From assembly GCF_000463015.1 (NCBI RefSeq), contig NC_022247.1, positions 744,001 to 808,000 on the forward strand: a DNA stretch of 64,000 bases, written 5' to 3'. Position 1 is the first letter of the stretch. Every line of letters starts with the position of its first letter. The position numbers and the translations under genes are program-made. Positions 37,683 through 46,446 of the stretch are shown here, one piece after another. This DNA comes from Variovorax paradoxus B4. Its GTDB lineage: Bacteria; Pseudomonadota; Gammaproteobacteria; Burkholderiales; Burkholderiaceae_C. Under the pieces are notes generated by a model that was not told the DNA's origin, ran no database searches, and saw nothing but the letters and a program-made list of their open reading frames with translations.

Positions 37683-39191
37683 ATGAGCGATAGGAGCGGG
37701 AAGTCGGACTGCTGCGTAGTACCGAAGAAGCTGCCGAACAAGGCTGCGGGGGAAGCTCCTGCGGCGGCGGAGGCGGTGGAGGGAAGGCGGCAGGCCAAGG
37801 GAAATGCCATCGCGGCGCGCATGTCCCGCAGATCGGTGCGGGTCTATGACATGGGAACCGCGCTCGATGGCATACGACAGACGGCAAAGGGCCGTCGTGG
37901 TGCGAGGTTCACTGGACTGCTGCACCACATCTACGCGGTCGAACGCCTTGAGGCGGCCTACCTTGCGCTCAAGCGCGACGCGGCCGCTGGGGTGGACGGC
38001 CAGACCTGGCAGGCGTACGGGCAGGACCTGGAGGGCAACCTCCTGGATCTGTCCGAACGGTTGGCCCGAGGGGGCTACCGGCCCCAGCCTGTGAAGCGGG
38101 TGTACATCGACAAGGCCGACGGCAGCAAGCGCCCGCTGGGCGTGCCGGCGCTGGAGGACAAGCTCGTCCAGCGCGCCACGGTCGAAGTGTTGAACGCCAT
38201 CTATGAGCAGGACTTCCTCGGGTTCAGCTACGGCTTCAGGCCCGGCAAGAGTGCGCACAACGCGCTGGATGCCGTGGCGGTAGGTGTGCACAGCAGACGA
38301 GTGAGCTGGATTCTCGATGCGGACATTGCCAAGTTCTTCGACACAATCGAAAGGGACTGGCTGGTGAAGTTCATCGAACACCGCGTGGCGGACACGCGCG
38401 TGGTGCGGCTGATCAAGAAATGGCTGCACGCGGGCGTGCTGGAAGAAGGCAGGCTGAGGCAAAGTGAGGTGGGTACGGTTCAGGGTGGGAGCATCAGTCC
38501 GCTGCTGGCCAACATCTACCTGCACTATGCGTTCGACCTGTGGGTGAAGCAGTGGAGGGGGCGCCATGCCCGAGGCGACGTGATCGTCGTGCGTTACGCC
38601 GACGATTGGGTAGCCGGGTTCCAGTTCCGCGACGATGCCGAGCGCTTCCAGCGCGCGGTGGCCGAGCGGCTGGGCCAATTCGGGCTGAAGCTGCACCCCG
38701 AGAAGACGCGGCTGATCGAGTTCGGGCGCTTCGCCCGGGAGAATCGACGCCGCCGAGGACAAGGCAAGCCGCAGACCTTCGACTTCCTGGGGTTCACGCA
38801 TTGCTGCGGGACGACGAGGAAGGGCCACTTCATGGTCCTGCGGCTCACCAGTGCCAAACGCCTGCGAGCCAAACTGCAGGTGGTCAAGCTCGAACTCAGA
38901 AGGCGCATGCACCAACCCATCCCGGAGCAGGGCCAGTACCTGCGGGCGGTGGTGGCCGGGCATGCGCGCTACTTCGGCGTGCCGTGCAACGGCGCGCGGC
39001 TGAGGACATTCCGCTTCCAGGTCGCCGGGCTGTGGCATCGCACGCTGTGCCGCCGCAGTCAGAGCCATGGCCTGACGTGGCGTCGAATGTATCGATTGAT
39101 GGCGCATTGGCTGCCTGTTGCGAACATCTGCCACCCGTACCCGAACCAGCGTCTGATCGTCATGACCCAAGGCAGGAGCCGTATGCGGTAG
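37683..39191 (+). CDS. ltrA: Group II intron reverse transcriptase/maturase
   Basis: A 502-residue intron-encoded protein. The RT domain has AAGVDGQTWQAY, RPLGVPALEDKLVQ, FSYGFRPGKSAHNAL, the catalytic ILDADIAKFFDTI, TVQGGSISPLLANIYL and RYADDWVAGF. The maturase (X) region follows (ARYFGVPCNG). No H-N-H endonuclease domain is visible after it; the protein ends about 30 residues later. The start at 37683 gives MSDRSGKSDCC. The last codons overlap domain V of the intron. Confidence 0.9.
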   Translation: MSDRSGKSDCCVVPKKLPNKAAGEAPAAAEAVEGRRQAKGNAIAARMSRRSVRVYDMGTALDGIRQTAKGRRGARFTGLLHHIYAVERLEAAYLALKRDAAAGVDGQTWQAYGQDLEGNLLDLSERLARGGYRPQPVKRVYIDKADGSKRPLGVPALEDKLVQRATVEVLNAIYEQDFLGFSYGFRPGKSAHNALDAVAVGVHSRRVSWILDADIAKFFDTIERDWLVKFIEHRVADTRVVRLIKKWLHAGVLEEGRLRQSEVGTVQGGSISPLLANIYLHYAFDLWVKQWRGRHARGDVIVVRYADDWVAGFQFRDDAERFQRAVAERLGQFGLKLHPEKTRLIEFGRFARENRRRRGQGKPQTFDFLGFTHCCGTTRKGHFMVLRLTSAKRLRAKLQVVKLELRRRMHQPIPEQGQYLRAVVAGHARYFGVPCNGARLRTFRFQVAGLWHRTLCRRSQSHGLTWRRMYRLMAHWLPVANICHPYPNQRLIVMTQGRSRMR

Positions 39192-39208
39192 CTCCGCACG
39201 TACGGATC
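39176..39208 (+). ncRNA. Group II intron domain V
   Basis: The segment beginning GAGCCGTATGCGG pairs with CCGCACGTACGG around a TAGC loop, giving the 33-34-base hairpin that forms the intron's catalytic core. It is followed directly by the domain VI stem (GTGGAG with CTCCTAC), containing the likely branch adenosine. Confidence 0.8.
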
Positions 39209-39264
39209 TGTGGAGGGGGTGCTGGGTGACTGGCATTCCTACTCCTACTTAGTTATGTATGAGC

Positions 39265-40023
39265 TCAGTAGCGTCCGGACAGGAGCGCACCCGCATGCGG
39301 GGTGCGGCGCTCCAGACCCAGCGCCTTGAGCAACGACCAGGTCGTGCATGCGGCGCTGGACACGACCGGCAGGCCGCTGGCCTGCTCGATCAGCGGAATG
39401 GAGGCCAGCGACGGCATCTGCACGCAAGCCGAGGCGACGATCGCATCGGCGCCCTGGACGTTCAACTTCTTCCAGAGCTCGGCCGGCGCCGCGGGATCGC
39501 GCGCGCCCACCGCCAGGTTGTCGGGAATCTCCAGCGACACACTGTCGATCACCTCAATGCCTTCGTTCTCGAGATAGCCGATGACCATGCGAGTAAGCGG
39601 CTTCATGTAGGGCGCGATGATGGACACGCGCTTGGCGCCCATCGCTTGCAGACCTTCGACGAGCGCACCCGCGCTGGTGATCACCGGCGTTGGTGCATCG
39701 TTGTCTGCCGTGACCTGGTGCAGTCGCTGCTGAGATTCGCGGTGGTAGCCATGGCCCATGCTCATGATGGCCACCAGGCAGGCATAGCCCATGACGTCCA
39801 CGCGCGCGTCCGAGAGTTCGATGGCGCAGCGATCGGAGTCGCGGTCCATCGCGGCCAGTTGTTCGCGGGTCACTTCTTGCATTCGCATCCGGCTGGAATG
39901 GAAGCTGAAGCGTTCGGGCAGCACCGCCTCGCGTGCACGCAGCATCGCGGGGATCTCAGTCTCCATCGTGGTGTTGGAGCTTGGCACGATGAGGCCGATT
40001 CGATGGGGTCGAGAAGTATTCAT
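39265..40023 (-). CDS. maiA: Maleate cis-trans isomerase
   Basis: A 252-residue Asp/Glu-racemase superfamily enzyme converting maleate to fumarate without cofactor. The opening RIGLIVPSSNTTMETEIPAM and SFHSSRMRMQEV are hallmarks of maleate isomerase/NicE, as recalled. The two catalytic Cys are in GYACLVAIM (about residue 82) and VASACVQMPS (about residue 200). The start is taken at 40023 (MNTSRPHRIG); in-frame Met codons upstream exist (40038). It is the first gene of an operon with the Bug and lyase genes, split by the group II intron, and diverges from a LysR gene. Confidence 0.85.
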   Translation of the reverse strand: MNTSRPHRIGLIVPSSNTTMETEIPAMLRAREAVLPERFSFHSSRMRMQEVTREQLAAMDRDSDRCAIELSDARVDVMGYACLVAIMSMGHGYHRESQQRLHQVTADNDAPTPVITSAGALVEGLQAMGAKRVSIIAPYMKPLTRMVIGYLENEGIEVIDSVSLEIPDNLAVGARDPAAPAELWKKLNVQGADAIVASACVQMPSLASIPLIEQASGLPVVSSAACTTWSLLKALGLERRTPHAGALLSGRY

Positions 40024-40130
40024 CTGGGAATGTGTCATTGCCTTGGGAGGAGCAATGTTGAGCTTGGCAATCCATACAGGCAAATACATAATTTGGATAG
40101 ATTGATACCAGATCCAGATAGATGGTTGCC

Positions 40131-41039
40131 ATGGAACTCCGTCAGCTGCGCTACTTCACCGTGCTTGCCTCCGAGCTAAATTTCACGCGCGCAGCGGCGA
40201 AGCTGCACGTGTCGCAGCCACCGCTGAGCTTTCAGATCGGCAACCTCGAAACTGAATTGGGCGCACGCCTGTTTCACCGCACCAGTCGCAGCGTAGAGCT
40301 GAGCGAAGCGGGCAAGGCATTCTTGCCGCACGCGCGCGCCGTACTGGCGCGGCTGGAAGAAGCGAGCAGCCATGTCCGCTCGGTGGCCAGCGGGCTGGAG
40401 GGACGCGTACATCTAGGCCTCTCCGGCTCGCATTTCCTGGGGCCGCTGCCAGCTTTTATTCGAATATTTGGCGAAGCGCGACCTGGCGTGGAGGTGGTGT
40501 TGCACGAACTGCGCCCGATCGACAGCCTGCTGGCCTTGCGCGAAGGCCGCGTGGACATCAGCGTCTCGCGCAGCGTGTCGACCGACGATCAGCTCTCCAG
40601 CCATCTGCTGTGGCGCGACCCGGTGGTGGCAGCCTTGCCGCGCGGCCATCGACTGGCGGTACGCAAAACGTTGCGGCTGGCAGAACTCAAAGACGACGAT
40701 TTCGTCTTCCTGCGGTTGGATTCGTCCGCATTTGCGCAGCGTCTGTTCGGCGCCTGCGTGGAATCAGGTTTCACGCCACGCATCGTGCAGCAGGTGGTAG
40801 AGGTGCCTGCGGTCGTGAACCTGGTCGCCGCAGGACTAGGTGTTGCCCTTGTACCGGTGTCCATGGCGCGCTTGCGCGCAGATGCTGTGGCAATCTGCAA
40901 ATTGGGCGCTGGCACGCCGTCCGGCGACGTTCACGCCTTGATGCGTGCTGCCGAGCAGCAGCCCGCGGTGCGGGAATTTGCGCAGGCACTTCTAGCGTGG
41001 GCGGCAAGCTACGTGGCTCCCGAGCGCCGATCGAGATAA
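40131..41039 (+). CDS. LysR-family regulator (divergent from maiA)
   Basis: A 302-residue LysR regulator starting MELRQLRYFTVLASELNFTR, the CbnR/CatR-like N-terminus, with LHVSQPPLSFQIGNLE in the recognition helix. A slightly earlier ATG (40122) would add three residues. The co-inducer domain spans about 90-290. It faces maiA over about 107 bases and is the natural candidate to regulate the maleate isomerase/Bug/lyase operon, perhaps in response to maleate or a related diacid. Confidence 0.88.
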   Translation: MELRQLRYFTVLASELNFTRAAAKLHVSQPPLSFQIGNLETELGARLFHRTSRSVELSEAGKAFLPHARAVLARLEEASSHVRSVASGLEGRVHLGLSGSHFLGPLPAFIRIFGEARPGVEVVLHELRPIDSLLALREGRVDISVSRSVSTDDQLSSHLLWRDPVVAALPRGHRLAVRKTLRLAELKDDDFVFLRLDSSAFAQRLFGACVESGFTPRIVQQVVEVPAVVNLVAAGLGVALVPVSMARLRADAVAICKLGAGTPSGDVHALMRAAEQQPAVREFAQALLAWAASYVAPERRSR

Positions 41040-41249
41040 ATCCACTGGGCAATGATCAGAGACTCACTCTTGCGATCTTTTTCGTTGTCAACCTTGTGCA
41101 TCAATGGCGTCGCGGACGCGGGGCGAATCCAGTTCCATCGTCGACGACGATTGCGGAGTCGGCGTCGCAGTTCATCGCGCTGTCGTTGCCCCGCTATGGG
41201 TCACTTGGGGCAAGCGCTCGTCCAGTAGATGCGTGAGTTGAGACCGTTT

Positions 41250-41560
41250 TTTTTTGATCGTGATGAATCTGAAGATGGCCCTCTCGCCCGCCGGGCACGG
41301 ATACTCGTCGTACTTCACGATATAGATGAAGTCGCTCTTGTCGAAGCGTCCCTCGGCCTTCGCGGCGAGGTTATCGGCTTTGGAACGTAGGGCGCGATGC
41401 TCGCGTCTTCGCAAGCCTTGAACTCTGTGTCATTGAAGTACCCGCGATCGGTCGGCGCTTGCAGCTTGGTCTTTCCCATTGCTTCGCGTGCATCCAGCGC
41501 CATCTTGCACAGTTGCGAGCGGTCGCTGCCGACGTTCGTGACCGCAGCCGCCCGCCTACG
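41250..41560 (-). pseudogene. IS1182-family transposase fragment
   Basis: Two minus-strand frames together read VGSDRSQLCKMALDA, then TDRGYFNDTEFKACE, PYVPKPIT and, after a frameshift near 41366, LAAKAEGRFDKSDFIY and YPCPAGERAIFRF. These match the middle of IS1182-type transposases. Only about 100 of roughly 470 residues remain, so it is inactive debris. Confidence 0.7.
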
Positions 41561-41634
41561 ACTGCTCAAGAGCGGCGGATTCAACCGGTCGCTGCAACAC
41601 ACTAACCACCGCGTAGGCGGAACGAGTGTTACAG

Positions 41635-41979
41635 ATGAAGAGGCGGCCACGGATCTACTATTCGGACAGCCAGAAGGCGCTGATGTGGGAGCGCTGGAAG
41701 CAAGGCTGGACGCTGCATGAGATCGGCAAGCTCTTCGATCGACCCCACACGTCGATCCACCGAATACTTGCAGAGACAGGCGGGATTCCGACCAGCGCAG
41801 CGATCGCGCGCATCGACTGTGCTGACGCTGGCCGAACGCGAGTAGATCTCGAGAGCGATTGCGGCAGGCGAATCGATTCGATCAACTGCAGCTCGGCTCG
41901 GTCGAGCGGCATCGACGATCAGTCGAGAGATCAAGCGCAATGGAGGCGGTGAAGGCTACCGTGCAAACCAGGCCGATGC
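41635..41979 (+). pseudogene. IS30-family transposase N-terminal fragment
   Basis: The frame from 41635 reads KRRPRIYYSDSQKALMWERW, then IGKLFDRPHTSIHRILAETGG, an IS30-type N-terminus. The continuation in another frame gives LTLAERE, an in-frame TAG stop, then ISRAIAAGESIRSTAARLG and STISREIKRNGG. It has therefore a frameshift and a nonsense codon, and stops abruptly at the acyl-CoA synthetase fragment. Confidence 0.75.
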
Positions 41980-42273
41980 ATGCGAGTCATCGATTTCTTT
42001 GACCGCGGCGTGCAGCTGGATCCGGAGCGGGTGTTCGTGAAGGACTCCGCCGCGCAGTACACCTACGGCGAAGCGGCACAATTGAGTCATCAGGCGGCTG
42101 ACGCGATGCGTCGAGCGGGTATCCCGGATGGCGCGCACGTCGCCATCTACGCGCCCAATAGCGCACTGACGCTGATCGCCATGCTGGGCGTGCTCCGTGG
42201 CGGTCATGTGTGGGTGCCGATCAATGCGCGCAATGCGCGTTTGGAAAACGTCGCTGTCATTCGCATCCAATAA
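41980..42273 (+). pseudogene. Truncated acyl-CoA synthetase N-terminus
   Basis: Ninety-seven residues, beginning MRVIDFFDRGVQLDPERVF and containing YTYGEAAQLSHQAADAMR and VLRGGHVWVPINARN, match the N-terminal domain of class I adenylate-forming enzymes (AMP-binding). The nucleotide-binding motifs and the remaining roughly 400 residues are missing. It is the stump of a lost gene at the edge of the IS debris. Confidence 0.7.
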
Positions 42274-42391
42274 GCCAGGATGCGTAGATCGAGGCGACTT
42301 GGAAGTGACGCCAGGGACGCCGCTGCCGTTGCTTTCAACACCGCCTGTTCCTCCGTACTTCAGTATCGCCATCAAGCGGCACAATGCACCC

Positions 42392-42832
42392 ATGCCAAAT
42401 ATTGCCTCGATCCTTAAAACCGAAATCTCTCGCGTTGCTCGCAAAGAAGTGCGCGCTGAGATCGAAACGCTCAAGAAGGCATCGGTCGCGCATCGCGCGT
42501 CAATTGCCGAGCTACGCCGCCAAGTGAATGCGCTCGAGAAGGAGCTACGTCGTTTCGCGAAGGCAACGACGCGGACTGTCCCAGCGACTGGCCCAGATCA
42601 TGAAGCGCCTGCGAGTACGAAGCGTCGATTCAGCGCAACCAGGTTGGTGGCACATCGCGCAAAGCTTGGTCTATCCGCCGCGAGCTACGGACAGCTGGTT
42701 GGTGTGTCCGGACAGACGGTCTATCACTGGGAGCAAGGCAAGGCCCGTCCGCGGGCAGGACAGCTCGAAAATCTCGCTGCAGTCCGAGATATGGGTGCGC
42801 GTGAGATTGCTGAACGATTGGCGACGCAATAG
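42392..42832 (+). CDS. Coiled-coil HTH (XRE-like) protein
   Basis: A 146-residue protein starting MPNIASILKTEISRVARKE. Residues about 20-60 form a charged coiled coil. The C-terminal half has an XRE-like helix-turn-helix (LGLSAASYGQLVGVSGQTVYHWEQGKARPR). Such small proteins are common and of unknown role, probably DNA-binding. It is the gene before the helicase on the same strand, 406 bases away, and could regulate it. Confidence 0.7.
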   Translation: MPNIASILKTEISRVARKEVRAEIETLKKASVAHRASIAELRRQVNALEKELRRFAKATTRTVPATGPDHEAPASTKRRFSATRLVAHRAKLGLSAASYGQLVGVSGQTVYHWEQGKARPRAGQLENLAAVRDMGAREIAERLATQ

Positions 42833-43238
42833 CGGCTTGCTCATGCAGTTCGCGATGCTTCGGATCTCTGCGAAGACCCGGGAATTGAGAAGTCTCATCA
42901 ATGCGACACCCGATGGGGAACGGGCTTCTTTCCCGCCATATATTGACAGCACAAGGCCGCACCCTCGGAGGTGGTTGAGGCTCTCAGCTTGAGACCATAG
43001 CTGAGGTGGGAAACATCCCGCCTATGCAACCAGTCTGGAATGCATGCACGGCGTCGCATCATGCACATCGCCAACCCATCCGCAGGGCACGGCACACTGA
43101 TCCGGCGGATGGGTTGACAGGTGTTTTCCTGCAAGTGAACGACGGTTGAGTCAGAGGCGTTTGAAATGATATTGATGGGAATGGAGGTCCCTACACCCTA
43201 TGTAGCGCGTATAAACAAGAAGAACTATTGGAGGGGCT
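42833..43238 (+). other. 406-base gene-free leader of the helicase gene
   Basis: No gene was recognised. The notable structure is the long hairpin at 43072-43116; a smaller GGTGGGA/TCCCGCC stem lies near 43005-43022. The helicase start is close behind a GGAGG ribosome site (just before 43239). Confidence 0.4.
43072..43116 (+). repeat. 12-base perfect inverted repeat upstream of helicase
   Basis: CAACCCATCCGC (43072-43083) and GCGGATGGGTTG (43105-43116) form a perfect stem around a 21-base loop. A short CAGG/CCTG hairpin with a T-run between (about 43117-43133) follows at once. It could be a terminator-like or regulatory structure for the helicase 120 bases downstream. Confidence 0.5.
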
Positions 43239-46202
43239 ATGGCTGGATTTTTCGCGGCACATTGCGACGCATTGAACCTTGCAAAGCAGGGCTCGACGCC
43301 GAATCAAGGTTTCAGACTCGGGCAACTTGGCGCGCTTCATGCGGTTCTCGCCCACGCCACCATTCACGAGGACCCGGCCATCGTGTGTCTGCCTACAGGC
43401 TACGGAAAGACGTCGTTGATGATGGCCTTGCCGCTGCTCACAGGCGCGCAGCGTGTTCTCATCGTTGAGCCCTCCGACGCGCTGCGTAAACAAGTCACCT
43501 CTCATTTTCGTGAGCTCTCCACGCTTCGAAGAATCGGTGCTATTCCTGCGGAGCTTCCAAATCCGATGGTCGCCAGGCTCGAAGGGCGGCCTGAAGATGC
43601 TGCCGCGTGGGAGCAGCTTGCTGAACAGGACGTTGTAGTCTCGACGCCGTCAAGCGCTTCTCCCTCCTTGGCGCCAGGTGCGCGCGAAGATCTGTTCGAC
43701 CTCATCGTTTTTGATGAGGCTCACCATGCCCCTGCAGATACGTGGGCCGCCTTCTTGGCGCATTTCAAGAGCGCTCGATTCCTCTTTCTCACGGCAACAC
43801 CATTCAGGCGTGACGGCCGCGTTATTCCGGGAAAATTGGTCTATCGCTACCCAGTGACACGTGCGGTTGACGAAGGCGCTTTCCGTCCAGTGTCGTTCCG
43901 CGCCGCTCCGGTTGTTGATCCCCTCAACGACGCTGAGATTGATCGATCCATCGCTGTGACCGCCGTCGCTCAATTGCAAGCCGATGCGCAACAGGGGAAG
44001 GACCATCGATTGTTTGTTCGAGCGGCGAACATCAAAGCCGCGCGGGAGCTTGTACCAATCTACCGCGGCCTTGGGGTCGCGGTCGAAGCTATCGACAGCA
44101 AAGTTGGCAAGCGAAAGCAGGACGAATACGAGAAGAAGCTTCTGTCTGGAGAGCTGCAAGGCATTGTGTGCGTCGACATGTTTGGCGAGGGATACGATTT
44201 TCCCAAGTTGAAGGTCGCCGCCTTGCACGCGCCTCATCGCTCCCTGGTGCCGACGATTCAGTTCATAGGACGCTTTGCTCGAAGCGACGACACAACCGGA
44301 GATGCAACACTGATCGCACCCCTCGCGCGTATTGTTGACGCTCCAAATGCACTGTTGAAAGAAGGCGTTGACCTCGCCCTCATGATTGACAACGCGGCTC
44401 AAGAAGAACTTGAAGGAAATGCGGAGGAGCAGGCAGTTCTTGAGCGATTCTCTGTGAGCAAGGTCGCAGAGTCCGACTACGACGCGGTGTCTCCACTCGT
44501 CCTTCAGCTCTATGCGCATGTTCGCGTCTTTCGTTGCTCAGAGGCCCCCGACTTCTCGAAGATTGGCGATACGGTGGGCAAGGCACTGCGTGCCGTCAAG
44601 CAATGGGTCACGGAGGACGGAACGGTCAGCCTTGTGCTGACGGTCGATGAGAATCCGCCCAAGTGGGCGACTTCTGACGTGCTGATGAACATCCGGCATG
44701 ACGCATTCTTGCTGATGTATTTCCCGGCCGGCGGGCTCTGCTACATCGGGTCAACAAGGCGAACCGAGAAGATTTATCAGGGCCTCATGAATGAAGTCTG
44801 TGAAAGCTCGCGACCTCTGAGCTACGAGGAGACCAGTCGGGCCCGAGCTGGTCTGGATGAGGTGCGCTTCTACAACGTCGGCTTGAAGAACACCACTTTC
44901 AACTCTCAAGGCGAGACGTATCGGACCCTCACGGGGCCCGCCGCAGAACGTGCGGTCACGGCTGGAGATGGCAGAGCCTATTCGCAGGGACACTTCTTCG
45001 GCAGCGGCATGGCCGGTAGCGAAAAGGAGACCATAGGCGCAAGCAGCAGTTCGCGCATCTGGAGCAATCAGAATCTCTCCGTGTCCGAGTTTATGGATTG
45101 GGTCGAGCGGATGAATGCTCGGCTTGTCGGGAACGCCCCGTTTGCCCAAACGCAACTGGACATCGTGCGCGCTGCAACGCAACTGCGAGAAATTCCCCAA
45201 GTGGTCATTGCGGGGAGCTGGTCCAAAGCCGGGTTCAAGACGAATCCGCGCATACGGTACTGGCGGGCCGGGGGTGATGCTTCCTACAAGAGACTCACCG
45301 ACTGCGAGCTGGCTGAGTTCGTCCCTTTGCCAGCGGAAGGAAGAATGGACTTCAAGGTCATCCATGAAGAAGACTCCATTCTCATGCGATTCTCGATCCA
45401 AAACGGACCAATGGTCTCTCTCCTGGACGAGGTGATAGCCATCCAGGTCGAGTCGGCAATCGACGATTGGATGCCGCTCGACGAATGGCTGCGAGAGCAT
45501 CCGCCGGTTTTTTATGCGGCCGACAAGTCCTCTTTTGAGGGGATGAATCTTATGGCTGCACCGCAAATTCAAGCGGCGGCATTGACGCCTGGAGATGCAG
45601 AGTTCATTGACTGGAACGGGTGCTCCATCGGAGTCGAGTTTTTACCCAACGATGGAACGGCTGACGCGGCGCGGAAGCGTGCAGCGCTCGCCGGTCAAAC
45701 CACGGTTCAAGAGCATCTGGAGCAGCACTTGCGGGCTGTACCGGGTCTGGTGGCTCTGTTCTACGATCATCGCTCTGGAGAGGCGGCGGACTACATTGCC
45801 GTGACCGTCTCAGCTGCGGGAGATGTTGATATTGCTCTCTATCACTGCAAAGGAGCCGGCGGCGCTCCGACCGGAGGGCGAGTCGGTGATGTATACGAAG
45901 TCGCCGGCCAACTGGTAAAATCGGTGTACTACTGTGATGTAGCCACGCTGTTGGCTCATATGCGGGACCGTATGCATCAGCGACACCGGTTTCCCTCTAG
46001 CTTCGTTGTCGGAAATCTCCAGGAACTTGCTCAACTGCTGCAAGATACGGTGGCCACAAAACGAAGCTTTACCGTTGTTGGAGTGCAACCGGGCATAAGT
46101 CGCGAGGCGGTCGACGGCCATTTGGCTGACCTGATGATGTTCGGGGTTGAATACGCGAAGCGAGGCGGCGTAGCCAGGGCTTATTGGCTCATCAGTGAGT
46201 GA
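43239..46202 (+). CDS. SF2 helicase with candidate C-terminal PD-(D/E)xK nuclease
   Basis: A 987-residue cytoplasmic protein. The superfamily 2 helicase core covers about residues 25-400: motif I LPTGYGKTS (51-59), DEAH box 159-162, TATPF (185-189), motif V MFGEGYDFP (314-322) and motif VI FIGRFAR (342-348). Residues 400-830 match no family I recognise. Near residues 838-900 the pattern YDHRSGEAADYIAV...LYHCKG...VYEVAGQLVKS resembles a PD-(D/E)xK nuclease core. Helicase-nuclease fusions of this size are typical of antiphage defence. Codon use is visibly less GC-rich than in neighbours, and it sits alone in an island of IS fragments, so recent transfer is likely. Confidence 0.75.
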   Translation: MAGFFAAHCDALNLAKQGSTPNQGFRLGQLGALHAVLAHATIHEDPAIVCLPTGYGKTSLMMALPLLTGAQRVLIVEPSDALRKQVTSHFRELSTLRRIGAIPAELPNPMVARLEGRPEDAAAWEQLAEQDVVVSTPSSASPSLAPGAREDLFDLIVFDEAHHAPADTWAAFLAHFKSARFLFLTATPFRRDGRVIPGKLVYRYPVTRAVDEGAFRPVSFRAAPVVDPLNDAEIDRSIAVTAVAQLQADAQQGKDHRLFVRAANIKAARELVPIYRGLGVAVEAIDSKVGKRKQDEYEKKLLSGELQGIVCVDMFGEGYDFPKLKVAALHAPHRSLVPTIQFIGRFARSDDTTGDATLIAPLARIVDAPNALLKEGVDLALMIDNAAQEELEGNAEEQAVLERFSVSKVAESDYDAVSPLVLQLYAHVRVFRCSEAPDFSKIGDTVGKALRAVKQWVTEDGTVSLVLTVDENPPKWATSDVLMNIRHDAFLLMYFPAGGLCYIGSTRRTEKIYQGLMNEVCESSRPLSYEETSRARAGLDEVRFYNVGLKNTTFNSQGETYRTLTGPAAERAVTAGDGRAYSQGHFFGSGMAGSEKETIGASSSSRIWSNQNLSVSEFMDWVERMNARLVGNAPFAQTQLDIVRAATQLREIPQVVIAGSWSKAGFKTNPRIRYWRAGGDASYKRLTDCELAEFVPLPAEGRMDFKVIHEEDSILMRFSIQNGPMVSLLDEVIAIQVESAIDDWMPLDEWLREHPPVFYAADKSSFEGMNLMAAPQIQAAALTPGDAEFIDWNGCSIGVEFLPNDGTADAARKRAALAGQTTVQEHLEQHLRAVPGLVALFYDHRSGEAADYIAVTVSAAGDVDIALYHCKGAGGAPTGGRVGDVYEVAGQLVKSVYYCDVATLLAHMRDRMHQRHRFPSSFVVGNLQELAQLLQDTVATKRSFTVVGVQPGISREAVDGHLADLMMFGVEYAKRGGVARAYWLISE

Positions 46203-46446
46203 CATCAAGGCGTCTTCAACCTCGGCTCTCGGTCGGGGCCTACCGGTTTCTCGGGCGGGCCCGGTCGGCGCGCGCAACCTGCTTGTCACATGTCGCGTCC
46301 CGCGTCCTCCCCAAGTCGGGCGACGTACAAAATCTGATCGTTTAATTGTGACTGCATCGGCGAAAACTGCACTTCACCCGGCTCGGCGCGGCCATCGTCG
46401 ATGAGCTAAGTCTGGAGCCTTCGCCTTCCGTCTACGCCATCGAAAT
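46203..46446. other. Gene-free end of the island
   Basis: No gene was recognised between the helicase stop and the direct repeats at the gph 5' end. The short open frames here have no family features. Confidence 0.35.

Larger units (their letters stand above)
37292..39248 (+). mobile_element. Group II intron (about 1957 bases)
   Basis: The element starts GTGCGCC, the group II 5' consensus GUGCG, and ends CTAC after a domain V (39176-39208) and a domain VI hairpin (39210-39248), the 3' AY rule. It encodes a reverse transcriptase/maturase. If the intron is removed, the maiA stop and the Bug gene start are left 27 bases apart with an intact ribosome site, which supports both borders. It is inserted antisense to the host operon, so it cannot splice from that transcript. 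Confidence 0.8.

Noticed and set aside
40024..40130. LysR operator between maiA and its regulator
   Set aside because: GGAT...ATCC symmetry exists near 40095-40118, but the spacing is not the T-N11-A type and the arms are short, so no site is called.
46195..46404. 69-codon plus-strand frame after the helicase
   Set aside because: No good ribosome site, no family features and a composition typical of chance frames.
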